From assembly GCA_030704615.1 (NCBI GenBank), contig CM060732.1:18726001-18790000 (forward strand): a stretch of DNA of 64,000 nt. Reading direction: 5' to 3'. Origin of the DNA: Takakia lepidozioides. Its lineage: Eukaryota > Streptophyta > Takakiopsida > Takakiales > Takakiaceae. Of this stretch, positions 1-11,772 are shown piece by piece. The notes below the pieces were generated by a model. The model ran no database searches. It was not told where the DNA came from and worked only from the letters and a program-made list of their open reading frames with translations. Both the position numbers and the translations under genes were made by a program. How positions within the stretch are numbered: the stretch's first letter is position 1; every line of letters begins with the position of its first letter.

Positions 1-167
1 TCATGATCTTGTTAATGGCTCAGGCATGTAGGTTCCTCTTCTTACAAAACAAAGATAGGCATTTGACTTGCGATCTCAGCTCTCTTATTGGCTACGTGTT
101 TTTATTAATGGTGGTTGCTGATGACCTATCGTTGCACTAATCTCAACAACTGGATCTGTTCATATGC

Positions 168-361
168 AGGAGCCTCAGCAGGCATTCCACTCCCGCATTG
201 TGTTTTGTCTTGACACTCATAACGAAGCAGTGAAGGCCTTGAGGTTCCCTCCAGATGCTCACAAAAAAGAATTGGAGAGTGCCGAGAAACGACGGGAGCG
301 ACAGCAACAGGAACAGGAACTTGCTAAACATATTGCTGAAGAGGATGATGATGAGTTTTAG
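168..361 (+). CDS. Last exon of an unrecognised host gene
   Basis: An intron-like stretch ends in a pyrimidine-rich acceptor (TATGCAG) at about 167. About 64 codons follow, to a TAA at 359-361. The peptide starts [20 protein letters not shown], has a charged Lys/Arg/Glu/Gln-rich helix ([18 protein letters not shown]) and ends in an acidic tail, EEDDDEF. The charged end looks like a coiled-coil or flexible C-terminus of a conserved eukaryotic protein, but I do not recognise the family. Upstream exons lie outside the window, so the start cannot be chosen. It is the only piece that looks like an ordinary host exon before the transposon nest begins. Confidence 0.5.
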
Positions 362-1335
362 GATATATGGTTAGTGCATGCTCTAACCGTGGTAAGATTG
401 GAGCCTTTGCTGTATATCAGCTCGAATAACACCATTTTCTTTTTCTCCTTTTGCTTGCAATTCTTATCAGCCCTAATATCTGGGAGCAAGTGTTCAGTGT
501 CCTTCTATAAGTCCTGGTGGAAAGAGGAGATTTTCAAGTACCTGAATACTAGGTAAGGAAAAACTGACCCTGCTAGATGAAGCTGACTTGAAGGCTGTAG
601 TGTCTATTAGGAAGACTGTCCGAAAGTTAGGCATAGAACTTGCCTGAACTTGCTTCCAGTTTGTGACCTCAAGTTTGTGAGGACCTTAAGCCTACCTACC
701 CTTGCCACTAGACTGAAATTTAAACTCAGGGCGGGAAGTCTACCTTTGAACAATAAACTGATGGAGAGAGGAAAGGGAGATTGTCGATGGCACGAGCAGT
801 GTGTGGGCAGCTTGAAACAATATCCATTTTCTGATACAATTTTCTCATCAGAGAGATGCCCTCTTCAGGAACATTAGGAATATAGTCTCGAGGCTGAGCC
901 TAATGCCCTTGCTCTATTGGGGTCTAATTGCTGGGCACACACTGCAGATTGACGATTGTGTGAAGGAACCAATTGTTCATATCAAGGTAAGTCCCACTAC
1001 TGGAGTCCTCACAAAGGTCGTGTCTGTTCCCTATGGTTCTGCCCATCTTTCTGCACAGCATCTCTACATTTCAAGGTCTGCGGTCTGCAACACATCTCGC
1101 GGAATTTTTCTGTGGGGCACTCCCTTACACTGACCCTTGCACAATTGATGAAGACTTGCTTCCATACAGGGGTATTGTACACTTAAAATTATTTATAGGT
1201 AATTGTTGACAGTAAATATGGACTTATGCAGAAGTGAATGGATGGATATATGGTGGCCTGTTGGGAGGTCCTTCCGGTGTTGGTCGTCCTTCTGGTGCCC
1301 GGCTACCTGCGCGAGCTTTCTATTTTGATTTTTTT
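362..1335. other. 3' flank of the host exon, no gene recognised
   Basis: This is probably 3' UTR and downstream sequence of the exon ending at 361. Several 60-80 codon open frames occur on the plus strand, but none has recognisable motifs and they overlap in different frames. I see no RNA gene or repeat here. An A-rich stretch on the minus strand at about 1318-1345 may be the poly-A end of the LINE that follows. Confidence 0.4.
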
Positions 1336-1345
1336 TAATTTTAAG

Positions 1346-1761
1346 GGAAGCGGGGATGGATCATGGACTCAGGCCCTCAGAATTTTGTTGAAATGGGACA
1401 GAGTCTGAAAACAGATTACGGCAAGGAAAGAAATAACCTTGCAGGGGAGCCATGGAGACCAACAATGGGACACTGCCACGTAATCAGGAGTCCAGGGGGT
1501 AGATCCTAAGAGAAGCTAGAGAGATCAGAAGCTACATCGCTTCCTTTTAGATTGATCAAAGGAGAGATGGACCTTAGATGTGCCTTTTCTAAGACTACGC
1601 CGGTGTTGCCAATTTCGGGCTCATTATCGTCCATTGGGGAGATTCTAGCATTGTGGGAACTCCCAGCACGTTGGGAGGGAGTTGTTCCATGTAATTCGAA
1701 GCTCAGAGGTTTTGGTGCAGAAGAAACCACCTTTTACCCAGGAGCCGTCGAAAGCAACGTG
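1346..1761 (-). pseudogene. LINE 3' end, putative RNase H-like region
   Basis: On the minus strand the sequence next to the outer retroelement reads AFDGSWVKGG followed by about 20 further open residues. This resembles the start of the RNase H domain found at the C-terminus of many plant LINEs. It continues in frame from the LINE piece at 36723-36842 once the outer retroelement and its short target duplication are removed. The remainder carries stops. The domain call is tentative because the motif is short; the position inside the LINE is better supported than the domain name. Confidence 0.4.
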
Positions 1762-2111
1762 TGTCATGGTTTTGTTTGTGATTAGTTAGAAATAGTTATT
1801 TCTAGCTAATTAGCACATTATATATTTATATTTGTATTTTGTTGGCATTGGGACTTCATTTGGTTCCATGTGCCAAGTGAGGAGGCGAACCTCACTTGGG
1901 ACGTGGGGAGGTTATCTCCACGTGAGATGTAGGCAGGCTCGTCTTCTTCTAGTCGAGCTTCCCAAAGCTTCTCTCGCCGCCATAGCTCTAGTACTTGAAA
2001 TGGAGAGTGGGTGAGGTCTATATGGTGGAGTCATTTAGCAAAGGTGCCATTGGCTTGACTTATATAACGTGATAGAGTGGTTTCTCCTCTTTTCACCATT
2101 TTCGTATCATT
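1762..2111 (+). repeat. Outer element, left terminal block B1
   Basis: This is about 350 bp, starting TGTCATGG and ending TATCATT, and is repeated at 36291-36639. Unlike an ordinary 5' LTR it lacks the 86-bp A segment that follows the right copy. A TATATAA motif lies near 2060 and could be the core promoter. No initiator-Met primer-binding site (TGGTATCAGAGC-like) follows the block. Confidence 0.85.
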
Positions 2112-2859
2112 AGAAGAAGATTTGTTTATATCTATGAGTGCAAGGTGTTAGCATAGTTAGCACTTGTGTGTGGAAGAGAGCTTGATAGATAGCTCTTAAG
2201 TTACAAGGTGTTGCAGGGTTTGCAAGAAGAAAGCCTTGTGGTGTTTATGTACAAGAGGAGATCTTCAAGGAGAGCCCCATTGAAAAGTTTGAGAGCTTGT
2301 GAAGAAGCTCTTGTTCTGCAAGTGTTAATGGGTTTCAGTAGTTCAAGAAGAGCTCGGGTGTTAAGGAAGCAAGTGGTGTATGTGTGGAGCATGGTTTTAG
2401 CTTGTGGGAGTCTTCAACTTCAAGCTTAGGAGAGCTATGAGTGGAGGTAGACATCTGATTTCTCTTTGGGGTAGAATAGTGTATTTGTAGAGCATGTTTT
2501 GGGTTGGGGTTTCAATCCTAAGCTTGGGAAGAGCATGTCTATGGAAGTGACAAGTGCAGGGTTGGATTAGGAGCTTTAAGATGTGCACTATGGCCATGGA
2601 AGGAAGCACTATGATTATGCGATGGCTAGAAGAGGGTATGCCATAAAAAGCTCGATAGCTTGTTCTATGCTTGTTTCAATAAGTTCTATAGAGAAAAAGA
2701 GCTTGTTGTGTGGCAAATAGCTTGCTCAGGGGGTTAGAGGCACTCTTGGTGGTCTATTGATGCTCAATAAACCAAGAACAACACCTCTGGTTGCTCCATA
2801 GAAGCCATAGCTCGTTGCAACAATCGCAGAGACAAGCGGCGCAAACCCTAACTTGGGAA

Positions 2860-3370
2860 CGCTTGGGAATGCGTGTGAACTCGAAGGAACGCGTGAGAAC
2901 ACTTGGGAATTCGTGGGAACACATGGGAACGCATGGGAACATTGCCCCAGAGTTGGGAGCACCACCATTGTTCCATCGGATGAACTATTGAGCCAATGGA
3001 TGAAAATTGGTGCTCTTGGATGAGAATCGGTTGTAGTGGATGAACTATCGCGCTATTGGATGAAAAATCGTGCCGATGGATGAAACTGCACCAGCAGATG
3101 AATTATTGCGTTATCGGATGAAAAATCGCGGCGACGGATGAAACGTCGTCAGCGGATGAAATCGTGGCAGCGGATGAACTACCGTGCCATCGGATGAAAA
3201 AGCGCGGGGACGGATGAAACTTCAACAGCGGATGAAATCGCTCCAGCTGATGAAATATTGCGCCAGTGGATGAAATATCACACCGATGGATGAACTATCG
3301 CGTCGGATGAAATATCAGACCTGCGGATGAGAAATTGTGGTTTTGGATGAGATTTGGTCAGTGACAGATG
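2860..3370 (+). repeat. Degenerate GGGAAC and GGATGAA tandem repeats
   Basis: From about 2860 to 2945 a 10-20 bp unit built on TGGGAACGC(A/G) recurs. From about 2977 to 3370 there are more than fifteen GGATGAA motifs at roughly 20-30 bp spacing, joined by variable A/T/C/G-rich linkers such as TATCGCGCC. The arrays lie in the leader of the outer element. Confidence 0.75.
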
Positions 3371-3394
3371 AAAAATCGACTGACTGTGGATACT

Positions 3395-3935
3395 TTTGGA
3401 GCCTTGTGGGGGCTTGTTTGAGGACTATTTGGGGTCTATTGAGGCCAATATCTAACAGGTATTGGGGTCTGTTTGAGGACTATTTGGGGTCTATTGAGGC
3501 CAATATCTTACAGGTATTGGGGCCTGCTTTGAGGACTATTTGGGGTCTATTGAGGCCAATATCTTGAAGGTATTGGGGCCTGCTTTGAGGATTATTTGGG
3601 GTCTATTGAAGCCAATATCTTGCAGGCTTGTGGAGCCTGCTTGGGGCTGTTTGAAGGACTATTTGGGGTCCTTTGAGGCCAACGTTTTGCAGGCCTGTGG
3701 AGCCTTGTGAGGGCTGGTTGGAGGACGATTGGAGGTCCTTGGAGGCCAATACTTGGCAGATTTGAGGAGCTTCTTAAGGGTTGTTGGAGGACTGTTAGAG
3801 GTCATTGGAGGCCAATACTTGGCAGATTTGTGGAGCTTCTTAAGGGCTGTTTGGAGGACTGTTGGAGGTCCTTGGAGGCCATATTGGGCAGGCTTGTGGA
3901 GCCATTGTGAGGGCTGGTTGGAGACCTTGGAGGCC
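3395..3935 (+). repeat. About 60-bp tandem repeats in the outer leader
   Basis: A unit containing GGACTATTTGGGGTCTATTG and a following GAGGCCAATAT recurs about five times. It passes into a related unit with TTGGAGGTCCTTGGAGGCC. Sequence drift increases rightward. The position matches the tandem arrays in the leader of the inner copy, although the repeat sequences differ. Confidence 0.8.
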
Positions 3936-4421
3936 ACTAATAAGGGGGCGCCTAGGGCTTTTTGGTGGACTGTTTGGAGTCCAAGTTTGCGAACTTCTTG
4001 AACCTCGGTGGGTCTATGTGAGGGGCTGATTGAGGACAGATTTCAGAAGTTCATGGCAATAATTTGAGGGCTCTTGAGAGTTATTTGAGAGGTTCTTTAA
4101 GGATAGTCTTACCTATTGCTTGAGCAAGAGTGAGTATGAAGATAGGGGGAGTAATGGGATGAGAGCATTCTGGGCTTAGAGATTGCTTTAGCTTCCCTTC
4201 TCTATAGTCTTCTATCATTCTTGTAGGCCAAAGCTTTTCCGTAAGCGGAGGCAGAACTAATTTGGATAGAGATTTGGTCATCTTGCAGGTTTATTGAAGC
4301 CGCAAGGAGATCGATTGATTTAAGCTGTGGGAGGTGTCGTTGTTTGAGTTTCATGTGTTTGGATCCTCTTCCCACACATGCATGTTTAACTGTGCGCCAT
4401 GCTAGTTTGGTTTAGGACGAG

Positions 4422-6450
4422 GTGTGTGGTTTAGGCCACCTTCACCTTCAGTGTTTTCTGAGGAAGGTTCAGACTCAGAGTTATGAGGATTCTCGCCGAG
4501 GGTGCAAGCCATTTCCGAGCCATTGTTGTGGGATACGATGGAGGAAATGTATGGAGCTACCAAGGGGCCACGTCGGTACTTGGGAGCTGTGGGCACCATC
4601 GAGCTTGTTGATTTCATACAGGAGTTTGATAGTTGGTGTGATTTGCAGCAGATGCGTAATCCACAACTGTTTACGCTTTTTATGGCGTGGAAGGGCTGTT
4701 TCAGCACCTTGAGGGGCCGCCTATGGATGACTATCATGAGTTTAGGCGGGGAAATGAGGTGGAGATTAAAGAGTGACGACAATATTTGTCACCTGACTAT
4801 GTCTCTATCACTAGAGGCACAAGGGCAGCGGCGATACCAGCAGCTACACCAACATCCCCAACTACAAGCACTAGTAGTGGGACAAGTAAAGATGGAGCTG
4901 GGAAATCCACCCAAGCTCCTGCTGCAGCACCAGCACCCGTGCCTGCTTTTAACCCAGTTGTGGAGTTCTTCGAGAAGTTGAGGAGAAACTACCAGGGGAT
5001 AAGAACGGAGAAATTGCGGAGCTTGCAAGAGTTCCAGCGCAAGCCTACTGAGAGTTTGAGAGATGCTTACACGCGCATGGGGTAATTGATAAATGTAACC
5101 CAAGGGGTTACGGAAGCTCAAGCACTACAATTCTGGTATGGGATATTGGACAAGGAGCCGAGGAGAAGGGTGCGGGATGCAACTCTCCTACAAATGGACC
5201 AACCCACTTTAACAAACGTGTTTTTGCTGGCAGAATGGATAGAGCTCAATATGATGGAGGAGCGAGTGGTCATGGTGGGGTTTGGTAAGGAGACACAACG
5301 AAGCAGGGCTCCTATCCAACAACAACCACTACCCCAACGTGCTCAAGACAACAAAAGGGCTCAGGCGAAGCCCAGGGAATGACATAGAGGATCTCAATTG
5401 CAGTGGTCACTTCCTTCATTCTCAGGCCAATAACAGTCGGGTGTGACATGTTGGGATTGTGGAGGACCCCATGTTAAGAGAGACTGCCCGGAGAGAGACA
5501 AAGGGTCGGCATAGGCACAGCCTACACAACTACAGTGTGGGCATTATGGCAAGTATGGGCATGAAGAGGCCCATTGTTATGACTTGAATCCTGAGCTACG
5601 GCCAGGCCAGTTCCAAGGGAACAATTGTGGCCGAGGACAAGGCAATATAGCCCAAAGAAGTAGAGGAGGCAGAGGTCGCGGTGAAGGTCATAACCAAAAC
5701 CAAGGAGCACAGGGTCAAGGTCATGACCAAGGCATGGTGGATAGACTTGCCCAGCTAGAGCAACGTCTTATTGCCATGGTCACTATTCATGTTGCGCCAG
5801 CTCCAAGGCTTGAGGTTCAAGCCCCACCTACACAACCTCCTATGCCTAGGGAAGACCAGATTGGTATGGGCTTCATGTGTGGAGCCGCACTTGCAGGACC
5901 ATTGCATGTGGACTCTACAGCTGTTGTCACTTGAGCAGCAATACGTGCTCCTGAGCCAAGAGGAGCAGATGTGGATTTTGATCCACAAAAAGGGGAAACA
6001 AGTCAGCAGACAAAGCTTCCACAATTTTTCACATTAGCTGAGACAGGGTCAACTACGCCATCGATGGTACCCGCTCGCCCAAGTGTGTCAGAGGTAGAGC
6101 CACGAGTGCCATTGGGGAGAGTTGGTGTGGCTTGGGAAATGTCAGTGGGTGGTGCTGCAAAGCAAGGTGCAGCCAGTACATTGTTGGGGGCGGCTACGGC
6201 AATTTGTCAAGCTTCATTGTTTTCTGCCACGACAATTGCAATGCCAGGAATTCGGCCAGCTGCTGTGTACAGATTAGCAGCTAGACTCTGTGAGAGTGGT
6301 GATGCATCGGCACTATCTGCGAGAATAGCGGATAATGTGCAGAGCATGGATGCCCTGGACTCAAGGGTGAAGACAGCCACAGCTGCACCATGGCAAGCGG
6401 CAGCTGCAAGGCTGCAGGAGTTGCCAGCTAGACCAGCCATTGAGCGTAGT
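4422..6450 (+). pseudogene. gag: Outer element gag (broken)
   Basis: Frames can be matched to the inner gag. An N-terminal LLWDTMEEMYGATKGPRRY block is followed by a frameshift near 4680. The retroelement Gag core (FNPVVEFFEKLRRNYQGIRT) is at about 4950-5260. Two CCHC knuckles follow at about 5450-5580 (CWDCGGPHVKRDC; the second reads CGHYGKYGHEEAHC, with one Cys changed). Next comes a Gly/Arg/Gln-rich linker and a long Ala-rich region. Gag is expected to form the particle and bind RNA through the knuckles. The reading frame continues into the protease without a stop between them, so Gag and protease were one polyprotein. Stops and at least one frameshift make this copy dead. Confidence 0.75.
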
Positions 6451-7161
6451 ATGGTGACCCCTGGGGTAGTCCTGGTGGATAATCAGGATGGTGTGTTTCA
6501 GTTGGGTGGCCCAGCCGGGAGGAGGTATAGGCCACTACGGGTCTTGGTGGACACGGGAGCATAGCCCTTGATGTTGGGGAGAGCAGCAATTGCAAGCTTG
6601 GGCCTTACAGAGGCGGATTTGGAGCCTTGCACTTTCCAAATTCAAACATCTTTGGGTGGTTCAGAGAAGACATGAGGGATTACACGCCATAAGCTCTTCA
6701 TTCGATTGCAGCCAGATCATCCTACAGATGGCTCAGTCATGAGAGCTAAAGTCATTGTTACGGATGCGATGTCCTATGATGTGCTTGTTGGTGGGGCTGT
6801 GTTATACCCCATGGGCTTTACTTTGGACTTTTGGGAGGAAACGACATCCTACAGGCCGGAGTGGCAGTCAGGAGATGGCCGACGTGTACTGCTCCCAGTA
6901 CGATTTATTGGGAATGTAACGGTGGATCATAGGAACATGATGCCCACATTGGCTGCATTCTCAGGGGTGGTGGCTTGGGGTGGTGAGCTCTTGGAGGGCC
7001 ATAGTCATGCAGATAATAGGCCATCACCTGATGAGGATAAACGGATCAAGCTGATTTGCTTCCTCATGTGCCTGTGCATATTCCACTGTGGGGTACGGTT
7101 AGGAATTTGCATCGAGTAGCAGACGAGTGTGTGCACCAAGCATGGCAAGAGGCATTTTCAT
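6451..7161 (+). pseudogene. Outer element aspartic protease region (broken)
   Basis: The retropepsin active site reads LRVLVDTGA at about 6538-6561 and is followed at once by a TAG (6562-6564) where the inner copy has CAG (Gln). The downstream sequence (SYDVLVGGAVLYPMGFTLDF) aligns with the inner copy. The protease would cut the polyprotein. The frame is interrupted at 7161 by insertion of the inner element and resumes at 31413 in the MTase linker. Confidence 0.75.
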
Positions 7162-7512
7162 TGTCAAGTTAAATAAACACAGTGTGAAACTAACTAGAAT
7201 AAAACTAGTTATTTGTATTTAACACTTGGATTTAGTTCAAGTGTTAAGTCAGGTGTCAAGTTTGAGCTTGACACCTGAACCATCTTATCTTCACGAGAGC
7301 GTCAGTCGCGCAGCTCATCTCTCTCGAGTTGAGCATGCGCGACCGAGCTCCTTCATGCTTAGAATCTGAGTGTGCTTATGTAGGGGTATAGGTTGTTGTA
7401 GGGTGGAGTCCCCATAGCTTGGGATGCCCCTGGCTCGACTATTATCTTAAAGAATGATGTTGAGGGATTTCATGTTTCTTGGGTGAACAGTGTGTTCTTT
7501 AGCTTTTTTATC
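7162..7512 (+). repeat. Inner element, left terminal block B1
   Basis: This is about 350 bp beginning TGTCAAG and ending TTTTTATC. It is repeated at 30983-31325, and a diverged relative is at 45708-46021. The A segment that follows the right-hand copy is absent here. No tRNA primer-binding site is evident after it. Confidence 0.85.
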
Positions 7513-8043
7513 ACTCGAGAGAGATCAGCCCGAGTCTGTGAGTGCCAGGTTCGAGTTAGTTGTAGCACTTGTGGTTTTTGCTTGAGAATGAGAGAAACCA
7601 GGTTGTTATGCAAGGAGCACCATGGAGTGGCTTGGTGGCAAAGCTGAGAACTGGACTTGGGAATGCAAGCTTTCATTGTGTGAAGGATTGTAAGACCAAG
7701 CGAAAGGGCTGATTTGACTTGGGGCAAATCAGTGCACTTTGTGGAGTATGTGGAGATTGGGTTTCAATCTCCAGCTTTAGCATTGAGAGGGCTCTTGTCA
7801 TGGCAAGAGCAGGGCTGGAACAAAAGCTAAGATGTGCGGCAAGGCCATGGAATGTGCACCTAGGGTTTCAGAGCTTGGAAGAAGAGCTCTTGCACCACAA
7901 GAGGAGTGTCTTGGGCTGGAAATGTAAGCCTTAGGGTTTCAGGAGCTTGGCAATGGCTATGGAGTGCTTAGTCTTGTCTTAGAGAGCATCAAGGAGCCAA
8001 GGAGCCAAGATAGAGGGCTGACTTCCCTTATGTGAGGGCAATG

Positions 8044-8345
8044 CATGTGTGGAGCATGCTTTCAGCCTGTTGAAGGCTTGTACTTTCAGGTTTGGGAGTG
8101 CAAGAAAGGAAGGCAGGGGCTGGTTGCCCTGTAGAGCATGTGTGGAGCATGCTTTCAGCCTGTTGAAGGCTTGTACTTTCAGGTTTGGGAGTGCAAGAAA
8201 GGAAGGAAGGGGCTGGTTGCCCTGTAGAGCATGTGTGGAGCATGTTTTCAGCCTGCTGAAGCTTGTATTTTCAGGTTTGTGGGTGCAAGAAATGAAGCAA
8301 AAGAGCTGATTTTCTCATGGTGAGAGTGGGGCATGTATGGAGCAT
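8044..8345 (+). repeat. 93-bp tandem repeat, three units
   Basis: Units start at 8044, 8137 and 8230 with CATGTGTGGAGCATG and contain GGTTTGGGAGTGCAAGAAA. The first two are nearly identical, the third is diverged, and a fourth partial unit may follow near 8332. Confidence 0.9.
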
Positions 8346-8786
8346 GCCTTCAGCCCATTGAGGCTTTTGTTTTCAAGCTTTAGAGAGCTAGAATGGAAGG
8401 GCTAGGGCTGGTTCCCACTTGGGTGAAAGAAGACCACTTGTAGGGCATATGTGAGTTGGGGTTTCAACCCCAAGCCTAGGTAGAGCATGGCTCTTGAAGT
8501 GGCAGGTGTAGGGGGCTGGAATAGGCTCTAAGACAGATGCTATGGCCAAGGAGAGTGCTTGAATGAGTGCTCACAAGGGCTGGGAGCCAGCAGGGCTTGG
8601 TTGTTTGCCATTGAGTTTAGTGGCGTGTTTGGAGAGGCTTTTCCCTTACCTTTGGACTGGATCCCCAGATGTAAGGGGGCTGGTGATGAAGCCATTCCAG
8701 CTTCTCCTGAGACTGAGTCGACTGATGAAGAAGAGGCTGTGGGCAGCCCTGCTCCTTCCACTTGCTTTCTGGTTCTCTGCAGCTCT

Positions 8787-9100
8787 GCAACGGACTGACT
8801 CAGTCCGGTAGACTGGCGAGTGGATTCACCAGCAGACTGGCGATTGGCAAGCGGACTGACTCAGTCCGGCGAGTGGACTCACCAGCAGACCAGGGATTGG
8901 CGAGCGGACTGACTCAGTCCAGTAGACCGGCGAGTGGACTCACCAGCAGACCGACGATTGGCGAGCGGACTGACTCAGTCCGGTAGACTGGCGAGTGGAC
9001 TCACCAGCAGACCGGGGATTGGCGAGTGGACTGACTCAGTCCGGTAGACTGGCGAGTGGACTCACCAGCAGACCGGCGACTGACGAGCGGACTGACTGGC
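8787..9100 (+). repeat. About 60-bp tandem repeat with internal palindrome
   Basis: Five to six units carry GGACTGACTCAGTCC, a 7-bp inverted repeat around one C, followed by GGCGAGTGGACTCACCAGCA. One unit near 8860 has lost about 10 bp. In RNA each unit could form a small hairpin. Confidence 0.9.
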
Positions 9101-9634
9101 GACAGATTCCAACTGTTGGACGGGATGAGAGCATGCTGGGGTTAGGCATTGCTTTAGCTTCTCTTCCTCGTAGTTTTCCACCCTCTCATTAGGCCAAGAC
9201 CTTTCCGTAGGTGGAGGCAAGAGTCAGTCCGGGTTTGGGCTAGGGTGTCCTTGCAGGAGCAACACCGTGGAGTTGTTTTTGGTGTGGGGGTGTTGATGTT
9301 TTGATTTCTTGTGTTTGGATCCCCCCCAACACCTGCATGCTTGACTGTGCGCCATGTTGGTTTTGTGTGGGCGCTTGCTTTCATAGGGATTAGGCCGGAT
9401 TTGATCACCGGTCAATCCTAGAGTATGCTGTCGGTGGTGAGGCTGGAATGATGACCAGCAAGACCACCAGTGTTTCTTCTATGGTGAGACTGGGTTGATG
9501 ACCAGCCAACCATAGGAGTTCTTGCAGTGGATGCAGGTGCAGGTGCCCTGAGCCACTGGGATATGACCCTTAAACTGCAACAGGTGCCTACCCGTGTCAC
9601 TATTAGAATTAGTACTAGAGCCTTATAGTGTCTT

Positions 9635-11772
9635 GTGGGGGAGGTGCACATTGTGAGTGTCATCACGGAGTTTCCCAGGGGTTCTGAGGGGAGTACGGTT
9701 ACAGGCAGTAGCAGTGAGAGTGGGTTCACCAGACGAGGTGTTCATTTCAGACCACCTTCACCTCCACCCTCAACTAGTGCAGAGTCAGACATAGACTCGG
9801 AGGCTTCATCAACAGGTGTGCAGTTTTATTCGCCATTGTTGTGGGACGACATGGAGGAGATGTATGGAGCTACCAAGGGGCCTCGTAGGTACTCTGGAGC
9901 TGTGGGCACAATCGAGTTGGATGACTTTATCCAGGAGTTCGACAGCTGGTGTGATTTGCAGCAGATCCACAGTTATTCACCCCATTCATGGCGTAGAAGG
10001 GACTGTTCCAGCATTTGGAAGGCCCGCCTATGGACGATTACCACGAGTTCAGGCGAGGACCTGAAGCAGAGATTGAGGAGTGGAGGATGTATTGGTCACC
10101 TGATTACGTCTCCATTACTCGAGGCACGACGGGACCAGTAGCTGCATCAGTACCAATATCTCTCACTGCCAGCACTAGTAGTGGAACAAGTAGTGCCGGT
10201 ACTTCTGCAGGTGGTACCAGTTCAAAAGGTGCTACTAGTCCTCCTGCCACGACTACAACACATGTGCCTAGATTCAACCCGGTGGTGGAGTTCTTCCAGG
10301 AGTTGCGGAGGAACTACCAAGATGTACGGACAGAGAAGCTGCGAAGTTTGCAAGACTTCCAGCGCAAACCCAGTGAGAGCTTGCAAGAGGCCTACACTCA
10401 TATGAGGCGCTTGATAAGTGTGATCCAAGGGGTTACTGAAGCTCAGGCAATCCAGTTTTGGTATGGAATTTTGGACAAGGAGCTCAGGAGAAGGGTGCGG
10501 GATGCAACCCCGTTACAAGCAGCCCAACCCACATTAGCAGATGTGTTTCTGCTGGCTGAGCGGATTGAGCCCAACATGGTGGAGGAGCGAGTTGTTACCA
10601 TTGGATTTGGCAAGGACATGCCTGCACGAGGCGCAGCTGCCAGCCCACAGGCACAAGGGACTGCCCAACAGCGTGGTCAGGGGGGCAAGGTTTCCCAACC
10701 CAAGTTCCATGGAGCTTACAGGGGACCTCAGGTGCAGAGGCCCGTGGCATCTTTTGCATGCCAACAGCAACCAAGGATGATATGTTGGACATATGGAGGA
10801 CCTCATGTCAAGAGAGATTGCCCAGAGAGTGGCAGAAGGCCGGCACAAGCACAGCCTACACAGTTGCAGTATGGGCATTGTGGCAAGTATGGGCATGAAG
10901 ATGCCCAGTGTTATGACTTGCATCCTGAGTTGCGCCCAGGCCAGTTCCAAGGGAACAATGGTGGCCGGGGGCAAGGTGGACCAGCCCAGAGAGGACGAGG
11001 TGGTCGGGCACGAGGTGCAGGCCAAAGGCAAGCTCAACATGGCCAAGGACGCGTAGGTCAGGGTGTTGACCAAGGCATGGCCAACCGGCTTCAGCAGCTA
11101 GAGCAGAGGCTCGCTGCCATGGCTACAGCTCAGGCGGTACCGGCTCCCAGGCGGGATGGTCCACCTCCTGCGCCTGAGGGAGGAGATATGGGAGGCATGG
11201 GATTCATGTGCGGAGCAGCACTACCACTAGTGCAGGTGGAGTCTGCTGCAGCCGTGACTCGAGGAGCAGCACGAGTTCCTGAGCCACGAGGTGCAGAGGT
11301 GGAATTGGATCCAAAGCGTGGGGAGGCAAGCCGTCAGACGAGGCTTCCTCAGTCATTCACATTGGCGGAGACTGTGTCGACGCCATCCATGGCACCTAGT
11401 TCTCGCCCGACTGTTACCGAGGCAGAGGTTACTATGCCATTGGGGAGAGCTACACGTGCAGCACTGACACCTGCTACCAAGGCTAGTGCAGCCGGTGTGT
11501 TGTTGGGGGCAGCCACCTCTGTGTGTCAAGCCCCACTGTTCTCGGCAACCATGATTGCAACGCCGGGGGTAAGACCAGCTGCAGTGTTCAGACTAGCAGC
11601 AATACTCTGTGAGAGTGGGGAGGTCACTTCATCTTCTGCGGAGTTAGTGGAAGGTGTAGTGGCAGAGGGATCCTCGGATTTGAGGGTCAAGACTGCCACG
11701 GCTGCGCCATGGCAAGCTGCAGCTGCCAGGTTGACGGAGCTGCCAGCTAGGCCAGCCTTTGAGCGTGCCATG
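9635..11772 (+). pseudogene. gag: Inner element gag (frameshifted)
   Basis: The N-terminal part (about 9635-9975) reads to FDSWCDLQQ and is then frameshifted. The rest is open from 10015 to the CACTA insertion. The Gag core (FNPVVEFFQELRRNYQDVRT) is at about 10270-10600. Two zinc knuckles lie near 10783-10824 and 10867-10912; each has lost one Cys (CWTYGGPHVKRDC, YGHCGKYGHEDAQC), but the outer copy keeps the missing residue in the first. A Gly/Arg/Gln-rich linker follows, with an Ala-rich tail. The natural start codon is uncertain. The frame runs directly toward the protease at 25449 when the CACTA element and its 3-bp duplication are ignored. Confidence 0.8.

Larger units (their letters stand above)
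2112..4420 (+). other. Outer element, untranslated leader with tandem arrays
   Basis: This is a 2.3-kb stretch between the left terminal block and gag without convincing coding potential. It contains three kinds of short tandem repeats (see separate entries). Around 4153-4255 lies a segment also present in the inner copy at 9120-9215, starting GGGATGAGAGCAT and containing a CTTTTCCGTA/CCTTTCCGTA core. Near 4350-4410 both copies share a GTTTGGATCC...CTGTGCGCCATG stretch just before gag. Confidence 0.6.
7513..9634 (+). other. Inner element, leader with tandem arrays
   Basis: This is non-coding by appearance. It holds a 93-bp tandem repeat (8044-8345), a 60-bp tandem repeat (8787-9100) and a segment (9120-9215) shared with the outer leader. 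Short open frames overlap the arrays and have no recognisable domains. Confidence 0.6.

Noticed and set aside
2112-2140. tRNA primer-binding site after the left terminal block
   Set aside because: No match to initiator-Met or other 3' tRNA complement is visible after 2111 or 7512. A GGTTCGAGT near 7549 looks like a tRNA T-arm in sense orientation and is probably chance.
8044-9100. CRISPR-like array
   Set aside because: Units are contiguous tandem repeats without unique spacers, in a plant retroelement leader.
9154-9408. Minus-strand frames over the inner leader
   Set aside because: They overlap the conserved non-coding segment and carry no domain; they are reverse shadows.
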